A DNA stretch of 64,000 nt from contig DAOTVO010000019.1 in assembly GCA_034436335.1 (NCBI GenBank), positions 1 through 64,000 of the forward strand. The letters run 5' to 3'. This document shows positions 29,014-39,759 of this stretch, one piece after another. Under the pieces are notes generated by a model. It did no database searches and was not told where the DNA came from. It worked only from the letters and a program-made list of their open reading frames with translations. Positions within the stretch are counted from its first letter, which is position 1. Every line of letters begins with the position of its first letter. Origin of the DNA: UBA877 sp034436335 (GTDB lineage Bacteria; Chloroflexota; Anaerolineae; Anaerolineales; Villigracilaceae). The position numbers and the translations under genes are program-made.

Positions 29014-29033
29014 CTCTTCCGCAAAATCAACCC

Positions 29034-29059
29034 AACGGGGCGGCTTTTGCCGCCCCGTT
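29034..29059 (+). terminator. Terminator hairpin after rpoC
   Basis: AACGGGGCGGC-TTTT-GCCGCCCCGTT is a perfect 11-base stem 20 bases after the stop. The T tract after it is weak (ACTGTTT). Confidence 0.75.
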
Positions 29060-29117
29060 ACTGTTTGGGGAATTGAATCACATACGGCGATGGCGTAAGA
29101 TAGGGAAAAAGGAGAGT

Positions 29118-30029
29118 ATGATGAAAATAAAATTCGTTCTTTCCCCTCTTTGCGTTTTGGCGCTAATCACAGCCGGTTGTAACCTGATTGGCGCGCCGGT
29201 CAACCCGCCCGGCGGAAGCGCGAGCACGCCGAACCCGCAGCAAATCGAGCAGGCCGTAGCCGCCACCTTCGCCGCCCAGACGCAAATGGCCGTTTACGTC
29301 GAGCAGACATTAACCGCACTGGCTGCCCAAGCGCCGGATCTCACAGCCACTCCCTCCCTAACGCCTTCTCTTACTCTGACGCCATCTCTTACGATGACCC
29401 TCACCCCCTCTGTACCAATGGTCACCGTCTCTTCCGACACCAACTGCCGCAGCGGGCCGGGACAGGCCTACGATAAACTCAGCGTCATGAACCCCGGCGA
29501 GACCACTGAGGTGCTGGCGCGCACCACGGTGGAAAATTACTGGCTCGTCCGCAACCCCGATAACCCGGCGCAAATCTGCTGGCTGTGGGGGCAGTACGCC
29601 ACCGTGACCGGCAACTGGCAATCCCTGCCCATGGCAACCCCCCCGCCCACGCCGACGCCTCCGGCAACGTTCAATATAGCCTACCTCTCCATTAGTCCTT
29701 GCATGGGTATATACGGTTTCCGGTTTCAACTCACCAACAACGGCAGTGTCACCTGGCAATCCTACAAGGTTGATGTCACCGACACCACCACAAGTGTCAG
29801 CAAAACATACAGCGATGATATCTTCAAAGACTTTACCGGCTGCGGCGCGCCGGTCAACCAACTTCAAGACCTGGAACCCGGCGAGGTAGGCGTAGCAGGA
29901 AACTGGGGCGCCACCGGCGTGTTTAACTACAATCCTGCCGGTCACAGCATTACTGCCACCTTCACGCTCTGTTCAGAAAACGGCCTGGCCGGGACCTGCG
30001 TCTCGAAGACCATCAGTTTTACGCCGTAA
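29118..30029 (+). CDS. SH3-like domain lipoprotein
   Basis: A 303-residue surface lipoprotein. The lipobox ITAGC follows a short signal peptide. A helical region and a Thr/Pro-rich linker (to about residue 105) come next, then a bacterial SH3-like domain (NCRSGPGQAYDKLSV to LWGQYATV), a second proline-rich linker and a C-terminal Ig-like domain of about 110 residues with several Cys. Such proteins are common in Anaerolineae and probably bind cell-wall or extracellular ligands. Either ATG 29118 or ATG 29121 may be used; the second is better spaced from AGGAG. A terminator follows. Confidence 0.82.
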   Translation: MMKIKFVLSPLCVLALITAGCNLIGAPVNPPGGSASTPNPQQIEQAVAATFAAQTQMAVYVEQTLTALAAQAPDLTATPSLTPSLTLTPSLTMTLTPSVPMVTVSSDTNCRSGPGQAYDKLSVMNPGETTEVLARTTVENYWLVRNPDNPAQICWLWGQYATVTGNWQSLPMATPPPTPTPPATFNIAYLSISPCMGIYGFRFQLTNNGSVTWQSYKVDVTDTTTSVSKTYSDDIFKDFTGCGAPVNQLQDLEPGEVGVAGNWGATGVFNYNPAGHSITATFTLCSENGLAGTCVSKTISFTP

Positions 30030-30048
30030 ACAAGAGTTGCAAAACAGC

Positions 30049-30092
30049 AAAGGAGGCCGTGACTCTGCAAAGAGACCTGGCCTCCTTTTTTC
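30049..30092 (+). terminator. Rho-independent terminator after the SH3-like lipoprotein gene
   Basis: AAAGGAGGCC (30049-30058) pairs with GGCCTCCTTT (30079-30088) and runs into a T tract. Confidence 0.85.
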
Positions 30093-30140
30093 CTGCCTCC
30101 TTGACGCCCGCCCCCTTTCCCCGTAAGATAAAGCCAGACT

Positions 30141-30167
30141 GTAGGTCGGATTGTCAATCCGACCTAC
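30141..30167. repeat. REP-like palindrome, GTCGGATTG family
   Basis: GTAGGTCGGATTG pairs with CAATCCGACCTAC around a central T; both feet read GTAG/CTAC. It lies between the lipoprotein terminator and gyrA. Near-identical copies occur at 33563 and 47663. Confidence 0.92.
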
Positions 30168-30204
30168 TTGCGACCCTTCGTCTTACCCCTCCCCGGAGCC
30201 CCCC

Positions 30205-32760
<2,556 letters not shown>

Positions 32761-32777
32761 ACAAACAGGGAAACCCC

Positions 32778-33566
32778 ATGCAACTCAGCGACCAATCCAT
32801 CGTCCTCAGCGGCGCGGCCTCGGGCATCGGGCTGGCGCTGCTGGAAGAACTGGCCGATCTCCCCTGCCGCGTGCTGGCCGTTGATGTGAATGCCTTGGCC
32901 CTCGAAGCCGCCTGTGCCCGGCTGAATGGCAAAGCCGCTCAAATCACCCCCTACGCCTGCGACCTGTCGAGCCGCGCCAACGTGGACGCACTCTTCGAGC
33001 AGGCACTTTCTACCCTGGGACGGATTGACATCTTCTTTGCCAATGCCGGCTTTGCCTACTATGAAGAAATCGAAGCGCCGGATTGGGAACACATCGAGCG
33101 CATTTTCCGCGTCAACACCTTCAACACCCTCTACACCATCGAGAAAATGCAGGCGCTCTACGGGCGCGGCCCCTACAAGGTGGTCGTCACGGCTTCGGCG
33201 ATGGCCTTTCTGGCCGTCCCCGGTTATGCCCTTTACTCGGCCACCAAAGCCGCCCTGCACCGCTTCGCCGATGCCTACCGCTGGCAACTGGACGACCCGC
33301 GCAAGTTGATGCTGGTCTATCCCATCGCCACACGAACGGGATTCTTCCGCGCCGCCGGGGAGGACGTCCCGGCTGCCTGGCCGAGTCAGACCCCGCAGCA
33401 GGTGGCGCGCGCCATCCTGCGCGGCGTGCGCCGAGACCGGCAGACGGTCTTCCCCTCGCCCGTTTTCTGCCTGTTCCTCTTCCTCGAGCGTTTCCTGCCG
33501 ATAGGCAGACTGGAGCAGGCCATAGAACAGCGGCGGTTGCAGGTCTGGAAGACAAACAAGAAGTAG
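32778..33566 (+). CDS. Short-chain dehydrogenase/reductase
   Basis: A 262-residue classical SDR. The cofactor motif is SGAASGIG (residues 11-18), with NAGF near residue 90 and the catalytic YSATK near residue 155. The C-terminal region is hydrophobic (FCLFLFLERFLPIG), suggesting membrane association as in the SDR at 7785. An AGGG ribosome-binding site precedes the ATG. It starts 17 bases after gyrA and could be co-transcribed. Its TAG stop is supplied by the left foot of the palindrome at 33563. Confidence 0.87.
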   Translation: MQLSDQSIVLSGAASGIGLALLEELADLPCRVLAVDVNALALEAACARLNGKAAQITPYACDLSSRANVDALFEQALSTLGRIDIFFANAGFAYYEEIEAPDWEHIERIFRVNTFNTLYTIEKMQALYGRGPYKVVVTASAMAFLAVPGYALYSATKAALHRFADAYRWQLDDPRKLMLVYPIATRTGFFRAAGEDVPAAWPSQTPQQVARAILRGVRRDRQTVFPSPVFCLFLFLERFLPIGRLEQAIEQRRLQVWKTNKK

Positions 33567-33589
33567 GTCGGATTGGCAATCCGACCTGC
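33563..33589. repeat. REP-like palindrome filling a convergent gene junction
   Basis: Same family as 30141: GTAGGTCGGATTG / CAATCCGACCTGC. Its GTAG contains the SDR stop codon (33564-33566), and it ends 4 bases before the stop codon of the opposing gene at 33594, so it occupies the whole junction. Confidence 0.92.
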
Positions 33590-33593
33590 TGTT

Positions 33594-34163
33594 TTAGAGC
33601 GGTATATTTCCCACCAGCCCCAGTTCGGGGGCGATGCGGCGCATGGCGGTAATCACGTTGCCGACATGCTCCCACAGTTCGATTCCGAACTCCGCAGCGG
33701 CCTTCTCAATTTCAGCGCGGTTGGCTCCGGCCGCAAAGGCCTTGTCCTTCCACTTCTTTTTCACGGACGAGGCCTCCAGGTCCAGCAGCGAGCGGGACGG
33801 ACGGACGAGGGCGACGGCCGTGATGAGACCGGTCACCTCGTCGCAGGCGAAGAGCGCTTTCTCCATCCGCGTCTGGCGCGGCACGCCGGTATGGTCGGCG
33901 TGACTCAGGACAGCACGGATGATGTCTTCCGGCACGCCGCGCGAGCGCAGGATGGGTTCCCCTGCCAGCGGATGTTCCTCCAGCGTGGGGTGAATCTCCC
34001 AGTCGAAGTCGTGCAGCAGGCCGGCGATAGCCCACTTTTCGGCGTCTTCGCCGAATTTCTCGGCATAGAAGATCATGGCGGCTTCCACCGAGAGCATGTG
34101 CTTGATGAGATTTTCGTTCTTGACGAATTCATGAACAATTGCAAGGGCTTCGTCGCGGGTCAT
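33594..34163 (-). CDS. HD-domain phosphohydrolase family protein
   Basis: A 189-residue protein with the HD-domain metal ligands: His22, His51-Asp52 in GLLHDFDWE, and the later HP and SHADH segments. Proteins of this size and type act as phosphohydrolases on nucleotides or small phosphates; the substrate is not known. It overlaps the upstream SanA-like gene by 4 bases (ATGA), so the two are translationally coupled. Confidence 0.83.
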   Translation of the reverse strand: MTRDEALAIVHEFVKNENLIKHMLSVEAAMIFYAEKFGEDAEKWAIAGLLHDFDWEIHPTLEEHPLAGEPILRSRGVPEDIIRAVLSHADHTGVPRQTRMEKALFACDEVTGLITAVALVRPSRSLLDLEASSVKKKWKDKAFAAGANRAEIEKAAAEFGIELWEHVGNVITAMRRIAPELGLVGNIPL

Positions 34164-34849
34164 GGTTCCTCCGAAAAGATGGGTTCCGGTTCACCCAGAA
34201 CTGGGAGCGGGTGTGTGACATGGACTTCCCACAGGGCGTTGACTGTCGCCAGGATTTCGCGCGCCGTCCAGTATAGCATGGACGAGCGGCGATAGACGCG
34301 CCGGTCGGCCTCCACCCCCACGCCGTCCACGCCGAGGTGATTGCAAAGGTAGAGAGCGCGCGGCAGGTGAAAGGCTTGCGTAATCAGGACGGCTTCTGTC
34401 ACGCCGAAGATGGCCGCGGCGCGGTAACAGGTATCGTAGGTGCGGCGTCCGGCGTAATCCAGCACCAGCGCCTCGTTCGGCACGCCGAGGCTGAGGGAGT
34501 ATTGGCGCATTGCTTCCGGCTCGTTGTAATCCACGAAACGGTTGTCGCCGCTGAGCAGGAGTTTTTCGACCTTGCCGGCAAAATACAGTTCGGCAGCGGC
34601 GGCGACACGGTCTTGCAGAATAGGAGTCGGCGAGCCATCGCGCCATAAGCCCGCGCCGAAGACGATTGCGACGCGCCGCGCCGGGACCTCGAGACCGGTA
34701 TATGTCCTCGGACGCGCGTACAGGCTGGTGGTCAGGCGCGCCGCCAGCAGGATGAGCAGGGTCAATCCGACGATAACGAGGAGAAGTTTAACAAGCACGG
34801 AGAAGGCTTTTTTTAGGCGTTTTCTGAACACAGGGGGAAATTGTACCAA
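34160..34849 (-). CDS. SanA/YdcF-like DUF218 membrane protein
   Basis: A 229-residue protein with one N-terminal membrane segment (about residues 18-40) and an extracytoplasmic DUF218 domain. The family motifs VIFGAGLWRDGSPTPIL, LLLSGDNR, EA and ITQAFHLPRAL are present. E. coli relatives (SanA, ElyC) affect envelope barrier function and vancomycin sensitivity; the biochemical activity is unclear. It is the first gene of a two-gene unit with the HD protein. Confidence 0.87.
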   Translation of the reverse strand: MVQFPPVFRKRLKKAFSVLVKLLLVIVGLTLLILLAARLTTSLYARPRTYTGLEVPARRVAIVFGAGLWRDGSPTPILQDRVAAAAELYFAGKVEKLLLSGDNRFVDYNEPEAMRQYSLSLGVPNEALVLDYAGRRTYDTCYRAAAIFGVTEAVLITQAFHLPRALYLCNHLGVDGVGVEADRRVYRRSSMLYWTAREILATVNALWEVHVTHPLPVLGEPEPIFSEEP

Positions 34850-34883
34850 AGATTAGGGAGAGAGTGGATGCGAAGAGCGGCAA

Positions 34884-34921
34884 TAAAAATTCCCCTGCCC
34901 TCGGCGCACAGGGCAGGGGAA
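34884..34921 (-). terminator. Rho-independent terminator after the phn operon
   Basis: TTCCCCTGCCC (34890-34900) pairs with GGGCAGGGGAA (34911-34921). On the minus strand the stem runs into TTTTTA. It lies 20 bases past the phnE stop. Confidence 0.9.
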
Positions 34922-34940
34922 CAGGTCCAACGGTCTGGGA

Positions 34941-36812
34941 CTAGACCGTCTTTTCGCGCAATTTGGAACTGATATAGTCCATGGCCGCGACGACAACGGC
35001 GATTGCCAGCATTTGTGTCGAGGCCGCGCTGTAGTTAAGCAGGTTGATGTTCTGTACCAAGAGGAAGCCGATGCCGCCGCCACCGGTGATGCCAATGATG
35101 GTGGACATACGCACGTTGATGTCCCAGCGGTACATCGTGTAGGAGATGTAGGGCGGGATAATCTGCGGAATGACGGCATAGACGATGGTCTGGAGGCGGT
35201 TGGCGCCGGTGGCTTCAATGGCTTCCAGCGGGCCGGGCAAGATGCTTTCTACCTGCTCGGAGTAGAGTTTGGCCAGGCTGGCGATGGTATGCAAACCGAG
35301 CGCCATCACACCGGCAAACGGCCCGACACCGACGAAGATGACGAAGACGATGGCCATGATGACCGCTTCCACTGAGCGGACGGCGTTCAAGATGGTGCGA
35401 ACGATGTAATAAACCACCAGGCCAACCGGCAAGGAGGACTTCGGCTTGGTGAAGAGGGCGAGCAGAATCCCCAACGAAGCGCCCGCCGCGCCGGGGATGA
35501 CGTAGACGCGGGTCACATCTTGAATCTCGTAGAGCCAGTTCAAGCCGGCGCCGAGGAGCATGAAGAGGACCGCAAAGGCGACAGCAGACAAGGCAACGTT
35601 GATGATGCGCAGCGGGATAGGCGCAACGCGTTCGCTGGTGTGCTGGCCGATACGTCCCAGAAGGGAAGAGACAATCCCGCCGGTAAGCAGCGCCACGATC
35701 ACAATCAGGATGGTGTGCATGATGTCGCTGGCCTGGTAGATGAAATTGGCCAGGAATGTGAACGGGCCGCCCTTAGGGGCGAGACCCAGATTTTGGGGGG
35801 TTACCTTAGGCAGGAGCGCCCCGCCTAGTTGAATGCCCAGGGACGTGATTTCATAAAGGACAAAGATCACCGCCAATGCAGCCACAATCAAGGCGCCGAG
35901 GCGGAAAATGCGTCTAGAAAGCGGCGTCTCTTCGCTGGCGCTGAGCATGGCCCATCGCAGGAGGAACCAAACCGCCACACTGCCGACCAGAACGACGGCA
36001 AGGTCTAACCAGACGCCGCCGAATTCAACGGCGGTGACCTTCATCACCCAGCGCGCCAGCCAACCGCCGACAAAAATACCCAGCGGCCAGCCGATGATAT
36101 TCATGGCGATGCTGGTCAGCGGGCTCTTGACATTGACCATCAGGTTGCGCGCTGCCAGGAAACTGATTGGAAATGAAAGGATGGTTCCCAGCAGGGTCGC
36201 CAGGAAAGCCATGAAAACTGTTTCGACAATTTTCTCCCAAGTCAGTCTGGCATTCTCGCTCCACTTTGGCGCTCCGACGTTCTGACGCGCCACCACGCGG
36301 ATATGCTGGATATCGTTGCTCAAACGGTCGGTAGGCAATTTGAACTGATAGGTGAAGTAGCCTTTCGAGTCGACTTTGATGTTTTCCGGTCTCAACATCA
36401 AGTCATAGTTGGGGTCGCTGTTGGGCACCCAGCCGATGGGGCCGATTGCGCCAGGAGGGAAATTGAAGCCTTCGATAGTAATCGTTTCTCCCGGCGCTCC
36501 GCAAGGGGGCAGTACCAGGTAGGGACCTGTCGTATCCGGGGCGGGCAGGGAGGGCGTCTGCCCTTCAGGGCAAGGGAGGTAGATGGGGGCATTGACGATC
36601 GTCTCGGCCTTTTCGTGCTCGAAAATTTCCGGCTTCGCCAGGGCGCGCAAAGCGCGCGTCCAAGAAGCAACGCGAGTCGGCTTACGGAATTCGGTTAGGT
36701 CAATTTTGGTCACCTGGAAGGCGTAGGCGATGAAGAGCATCGCCAGAGCAAAGTATAAGCCGTTGCGCACGGACTTCCAGAGGGATGCTTTTTCGTTTTC
36801 GGTCTTGTTCAT
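34941..36812 (-). CDS. phnE: Phosphonate-type ABC transporter permease, enlarged
   Basis: A 623-residue permease, more than twice the usual size of about 270. After one membrane segment (about 15-33) is an extracytoplasmic region of about 150 residues containing an IPT/TIG-like stretch (CGAPGETITIEGFNFPPGA). The permease fold starts near residue 190 (VETVFMAFLATLLGTIL ... AARNL) and is then interrupted by about 250 residues with some seven further membrane segments. It resumes at IVRTILNAVRSVEAV; the coupling EAA loop is EAIEATGANRL. It forms the channel for the PhnD/PhnC system. It starts 2 bases after phnC and ends the operon. Confidence 0.87.
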   Translation of the reverse strand: MNKTENEKASLWKSVRNGLYFALAMLFIAYAFQVTKIDLTEFRKPTRVASWTRALRALAKPEIFEHEKAETIVNAPIYLPCPEGQTPSLPAPDTTGPYLVLPPCGAPGETITIEGFNFPPGAIGPIGWVPNSDPNYDLMLRPENIKVDSKGYFTYQFKLPTDRLSNDIQHIRVVARQNVGAPKWSENARLTWEKIVETVFMAFLATLLGTILSFPISFLAARNLMVNVKSPLTSIAMNIIGWPLGIFVGGWLARWVMKVTAVEFGGVWLDLAVVLVGSVAVWFLLRWAMLSASEETPLSRRIFRLGALIVAALAVIFVLYEITSLGIQLGGALLPKVTPQNLGLAPKGGPFTFLANFIYQASDIMHTILIVIVALLTGGIVSSLLGRIGQHTSERVAPIPLRIINVALSAVAFAVLFMLLGAGLNWLYEIQDVTRVYVIPGAAGASLGILLALFTKPKSSLPVGLVVYYIVRTILNAVRSVEAVIMAIVFVIFVGVGPFAGVMALGLHTIASLAKLYSEQVESILPGPLEAIEATGANRLQTIVYAVIPQIIPPYISYTMYRWDINVRMSTIIGITGGGGIGFLLVQNINLLNYSAASTQMLAIAVVVAAMDYISSKLREKTV

Positions 36813-36814
36813 GC

Positions 36815-37567
36815 CTACCCCACCCTTTCCGCGTCGCGTCCGTAGATTTCTTTGAATTTCTTGTCGTCAATTTCGCTTGGCAAGCCTTCAAAGACCAGAC
36901 GTCCCTGGTTGAGCGCTACCACGCGGTCGGCATATTTGTGTACCAGGTCGAGGAAGTGCAGACTGCACAGCACAGTCACGCCGTCTTCCTTGTTGATTTG
37001 CTCGAGGTACTTCATGATGCTGTGCGCTAGCACCGGGTCAAGACTGGCGACCGGTTCGTCGGCCAGGATCATCTCCGGGTCTTGCATTAAGGCACGGGCA
37101 ATGCCAACGCGCTGCTGCTGCCCGCCGGAAAGTTCATCTGCGCGATAAGGCCCCTTATCGGGGATGCCGACACGTTCCAACTGCTTGTAGGCTTTCTTGA
37201 TATCTTCTTTAGAAAAGTGATTGATGAGACTCCACGCCGGGCTGACGTAGCCAAGGCGACCGGCCAGGACGTTGGTGAGCACCTTCGAGCGGTGCACCAG
37301 ATTGAAGTTTTGGAAGACCATGCCAATTTTGCGGCGGATGCGGCGCAGTTCGTCCGGCGAGGCGGCGGTGATGTCCACCCCATTCCAGAGAATCTGCCCG
37401 GCTGTGGGTTCGATGAGACGGTTGATGCAGCGCAGCAGAGTGGATTTACCCGAACCGCTAAGGCCGATAATGGCCAGAAACTGTCCTTTGGGGACTTCAA
37501 AACTGACATCCGTCAATGCCTGTACGCCGCCTTCGTAAACTTTGGTCAGGTGTTTAACTTGCAGCAT
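36815..37567 (-). CDS. phnC: Phosphonate-type ABC transporter ATP-binding protein
   Basis: A 250-residue ABC ATPase. Walker A is GLSGSGKST, the signature is LSGGQQQRVGIARAL and Walker B is MILADEP, followed by VASLDP. The overall sequence matches PhnC, which energises import of phosphonates, phosphite or similar compounds. It lies between phnD and phnE. A 208-base gap with a hairpin separates it from phnD. Confidence 0.93.
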   Translation of the reverse strand: MLQVKHLTKVYEGGVQALTDVSFEVPKGQFLAIIGLSGSGKSTLLRCINRLIEPTAGQILWNGVDITAASPDELRRIRRKIGMVFQNFNLVHRSKVLTNVLAGRLGYVSPAWSLINHFSKEDIKKAYKQLERVGIPDKGPYRADELSGGQQQRVGIARALMQDPEMILADEPVASLDPVLAHSIMKYLEQINKEDGVTVLCSLHFLDLVHKYADRVVALNQGRLVFEGLPSEIDDKKFKEIYGRDAERVG

Positions 37568-37730
37568 GTCAATCTCGCTTAAGCGTGGGATGAATTAAGA
37601 AAGGTTGATCGCCCTCTTTAAACAGGAGGTACAGGATGCACAGGATAATTTGCGGGTGCAAACCAAGCCAATATTCTGAAAATCCTGTACATTCTGTTTG
37701 CTTTGCAGAAGGGCTGGGAAAAATAACAAA

Positions 37731-37757
37731 CTGGGCAGGGGACAAGCCCCTGCCCAG
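37731..37757 (-). terminator. Intra-operon hairpin between phnD and phnC
   Basis: CTGGGCAGGGG (37731-37741) pairs perfectly with CCCCTGCCCAG (37747-37757); on the minus strand it is followed by TTTGTTATTTTT. It lies 19 bases after the phnD stop and probably reduces read-through so that binding protein exceeds the membrane components. The rest of the gap (37568-37730) holds inverted ACAGGAT-type short repeats. Confidence 0.78.
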
Positions 37758-37775
37758 GAAGAAAATCAAATCAAC

Positions 37776-38891
37776 TTACGGCAGTTTTTCCAGCGAGAAG
37801 CCGGAGGCTTGAACCGCAAAGCGGATCGGGTCATATTCGGCATCGGTCGCCGGCATCACGTTCGTCCAGGAGTAGGACTTGAAGGCATTGGCGAAGCCTT
37901 CGGGGTCATTGGTGGCAAAAGCGAAGAGGGCATCCAAAACTTTCTGGCGAACATCGGCGGGGAAGTTGGGCCCGAAGGAGAGGGTATCGTTCGGGATAGC
38001 CGCGGTGACGGCCAGGATGCGCACTTTCTGCACGACGTCCGGCGCTTCCGAACGGATGTTGCGGCGGGCATCACGCACTTCGTAATTGCCGCACAAAATC
38101 TTCTTGCCGTCCTCGGTCACAGAGCAGGATTCGATCAGGTCGGCGGGGATGTCGGGTTCGTTCAGGGAGTCAACGCCCAGCGTCTTGCCAAGCGAGACGA
38201 CCGAGCCATCTTCCTGGATCACATTGGCGGGCGACCAGAAGGTAGTGCCAAAATCCACCTCGCCGTTGTAGACAGCGCGCACGACGGCGTCATGCGAACC
38301 GGCTTCCACAGTTTCGCTGGGAGTCACACCGGCCTGCTGGAGCATGTAGAGGGGATACATGTAACCGGAGGTCGAAGCGCCATCCGGATAGGCCCATTTC
38401 TTGCCGTTCAGGTCGGCCAGGGTCTGATAGGGGCTATCCCGCAAGACGAGGAACTGCGCTGCGTACCAGTCCAGACCAAAGCGCACGGCCTTGGCGCCCA
38501 CGGTCACACCGCACAACTGGTTGGCGAGGACGTAGCCCAGGCCGGGGATGAAGCCCATCGTGTCGTCCGGCGAGGCGCACATTTCTTCGATGGTGGCCGC
38601 ATAAGAGGTCGGCACGTTGACGGTGAAGTAATAGCCGGTCGCCTCATGCAAGGCGGCATGCAGCAGTTCACCGCCCGCAACGATGGCGGCGTTATCCACC
38701 GAGGGCACGAACAAAATTTTGATGGGGCGGTCCATGCTCCCCAGCGGAGGCAGCGGCGTCTCAGTGGCCGGCGGTTCAGTGGGGGACGGTTTTTCTGTGA
38801 CCACCGGGGTAGGCGTCGAGGCTGGCGTGCAGGCAGCCAAGATCATCACGGCTGCCACGAACAGGGAAACAAGAGCGAATAGTCTTTTCAT
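37776..38891 (-). CDS. phnD: Phosphonate-type ABC transporter substrate-binding lipoprotein
   Basis: A 371-residue solute-binding lipoprotein. A signal peptide ends at the lipobox LAAC, followed by a Thr/Pro linker to about residue 50. The rest is a PhnD-like bilobed domain, with segments such as YAATIEEMCASPDDTMGFIPG, GKKWAYPDGASTSGYMYPL and GEVDFGTTF. It would deliver a phosphorus compound to PhnE/PhnC; no C-P lyase or phosphite dehydrogenase is in the window, so the ligand is uncertain. It heads the operon. Confidence 0.9.
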   Translation of the reverse strand: MKRLFALVSLFVAAVMILAACTPASTPTPVVTEKPSPTEPPATETPLPPLGSMDRPIKILFVPSVDNAAIVAGGELLHAALHEATGYYFTVNVPTSYAATIEEMCASPDDTMGFIPGLGYVLANQLCGVTVGAKAVRFGLDWYAAQFLVLRDSPYQTLADLNGKKWAYPDGASTSGYMYPLYMLQQAGVTPSETVEAGSHDAVVRAVYNGEVDFGTTFWSPANVIQEDGSVVSLGKTLGVDSLNEPDIPADLIESCSVTEDGKKILCGNYEVRDARRNIRSEAPDVVQKVRILAVTAAIPNDTLSFGPNFPADVRQKVLDALFAFATNDPEGFANAFKSYSWTNVMPATDAEYDPIRFAVQASGFSLEKLP

Positions 38892-38949
38892 CTTTTTCTT
38901 CCTCTCCTCTCAAAAAAATTGGTCTGGGCGAGAATGTCCAGATAGTATG

Positions 38950-38978
38950 ATGATAACGTTAAATTTGCAGATAAGCAA
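38950..38978 (-). promoter_or_regulatory. Candidate phnD promoter
   Basis: On the minus strand: TTGCTT (38973-38978), 17-base spacer, TATCAT (38950-38955). Its -35 box directly abuts the -35 box of the divergent promoter at 38979. A start near 38943 leaves a leader of about 50 bases. Confidence 0.55.
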
Positions 38979-39007
38979 GTGACAACTATCATCATCGCAG
39001 ATATAAT
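38979..39007 (+). promoter_or_regulatory. Promoter of the DUF4230 gene, probable leaderless
   Basis: GTGACA (38979-38984), 17-base spacer, TATAAT (39002-39007), then seven bases to the ATG at 39015. The predicted transcription start coincides with the start codon. Confidence 0.75.
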
Positions 39008-39014
39008 TCACCCT

Positions 39015-39689
39015 ATGAATAACTCTTTTGCAAGAAAAATTCTTCTGTCTCTCCTCCTATTGTTGATTGCCGCCGGGCTGATATGGCTGCTGTTTAATTC
39101 CATTAACAGTAACATTGTCCGGACGATGCAGCCCTTCCAGCAGGCCAATGACCAACTGAACACCCAGGTGGCGCAACTCCTGCATCCTACCCCCACCGTC
39201 ATTCCCGACCCGGTGACCATCCTCCACGAGGTGCGGGCGGTGGCCAAACTGGAGACCATCCACTACACGGTCGAAAAAGTTATCACCGCCGAGTTCAACC
39301 AGGGCGTATTGGGGCCGCTCTTCGGCGACCGTCTTCTCTTTGTGGCGCACGGTTATGTGATTGCCGGCATTGACATGGAAAAGATTGGCGAGGACGACCT
39401 GTGGCTCGAAGGAGAGGCTCTCAAGGTGCGCCTTCCCCAGGCCGAGATTCTGGTTGCCACGCTCGATAACGAGAAATCGTATGTCTATGACCGTCAAACC
39501 GGGCTGCTCACCCACGGCGACCCGAACTTGGAGACGACTGCCCGCCAGGTGGCCGAGCAGGAGATTCTCAAAGCCGCCATCGAAGACGGCATTCTCGAGC
39601 AGGCGCGCCTCAATGCCGAAGTGTATCTCGAAAAATTCTTCAATGCGCTGGGGTATAAGACGGTGGTGTTCGTCCAGCCGACGCCATAG
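39015..39689 (+). CDS. DUF4230-like membrane-anchored protein
   Basis: A 224-residue protein with one N-terminal membrane segment (about residues 8-25) and an extracytoplasmic domain. The pattern ILHEVRAVAKLETIHYTVEKVI, followed by VAHGYVIAGIDMEKI, matches DUF4230 proteins, whose function is not known. The C-terminal part is helical and acidic. I chose ATG 39015 because the promoter just upstream makes a longer GTG start at 38979 impossible if that promoter is used. A terminator follows. Confidence 0.8.
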   Translation: MNNSFARKILLSLLLLLIAAGLIWLLFNSINSNIVRTMQPFQQANDQLNTQVAQLLHPTPTVIPDPVTILHEVRAVAKLETIHYTVEKVITAEFNQGVLGPLFGDRLLFVAHGYVIAGIDMEKIGEDDLWLEGEALKVRLPQAEILVATLDNEKSYVYDRQTGLLTHGDPNLETTARQVAEQEILKAAIEDGILEQARLNAEVYLEKFFNALGYKTVVFVQPTP

Positions 39690-39710
39690 CGTTTACAGGT
39701 TGAAAAGTGG

Positions 39711-39739
39711 AAGGCCGAGGAAATTTCCCCGGCCTTTTT
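39711..39739 (+). terminator. Rho-independent terminator after the DUF4230 gene
   Basis: AAGGCCG (39711-39717) pairs with CGGCCTT (39730-39736) and continues into TTT. Confidence 0.82.
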
Positions 39740-39759
39740 GTTCTACAAGCGATAAAAGG

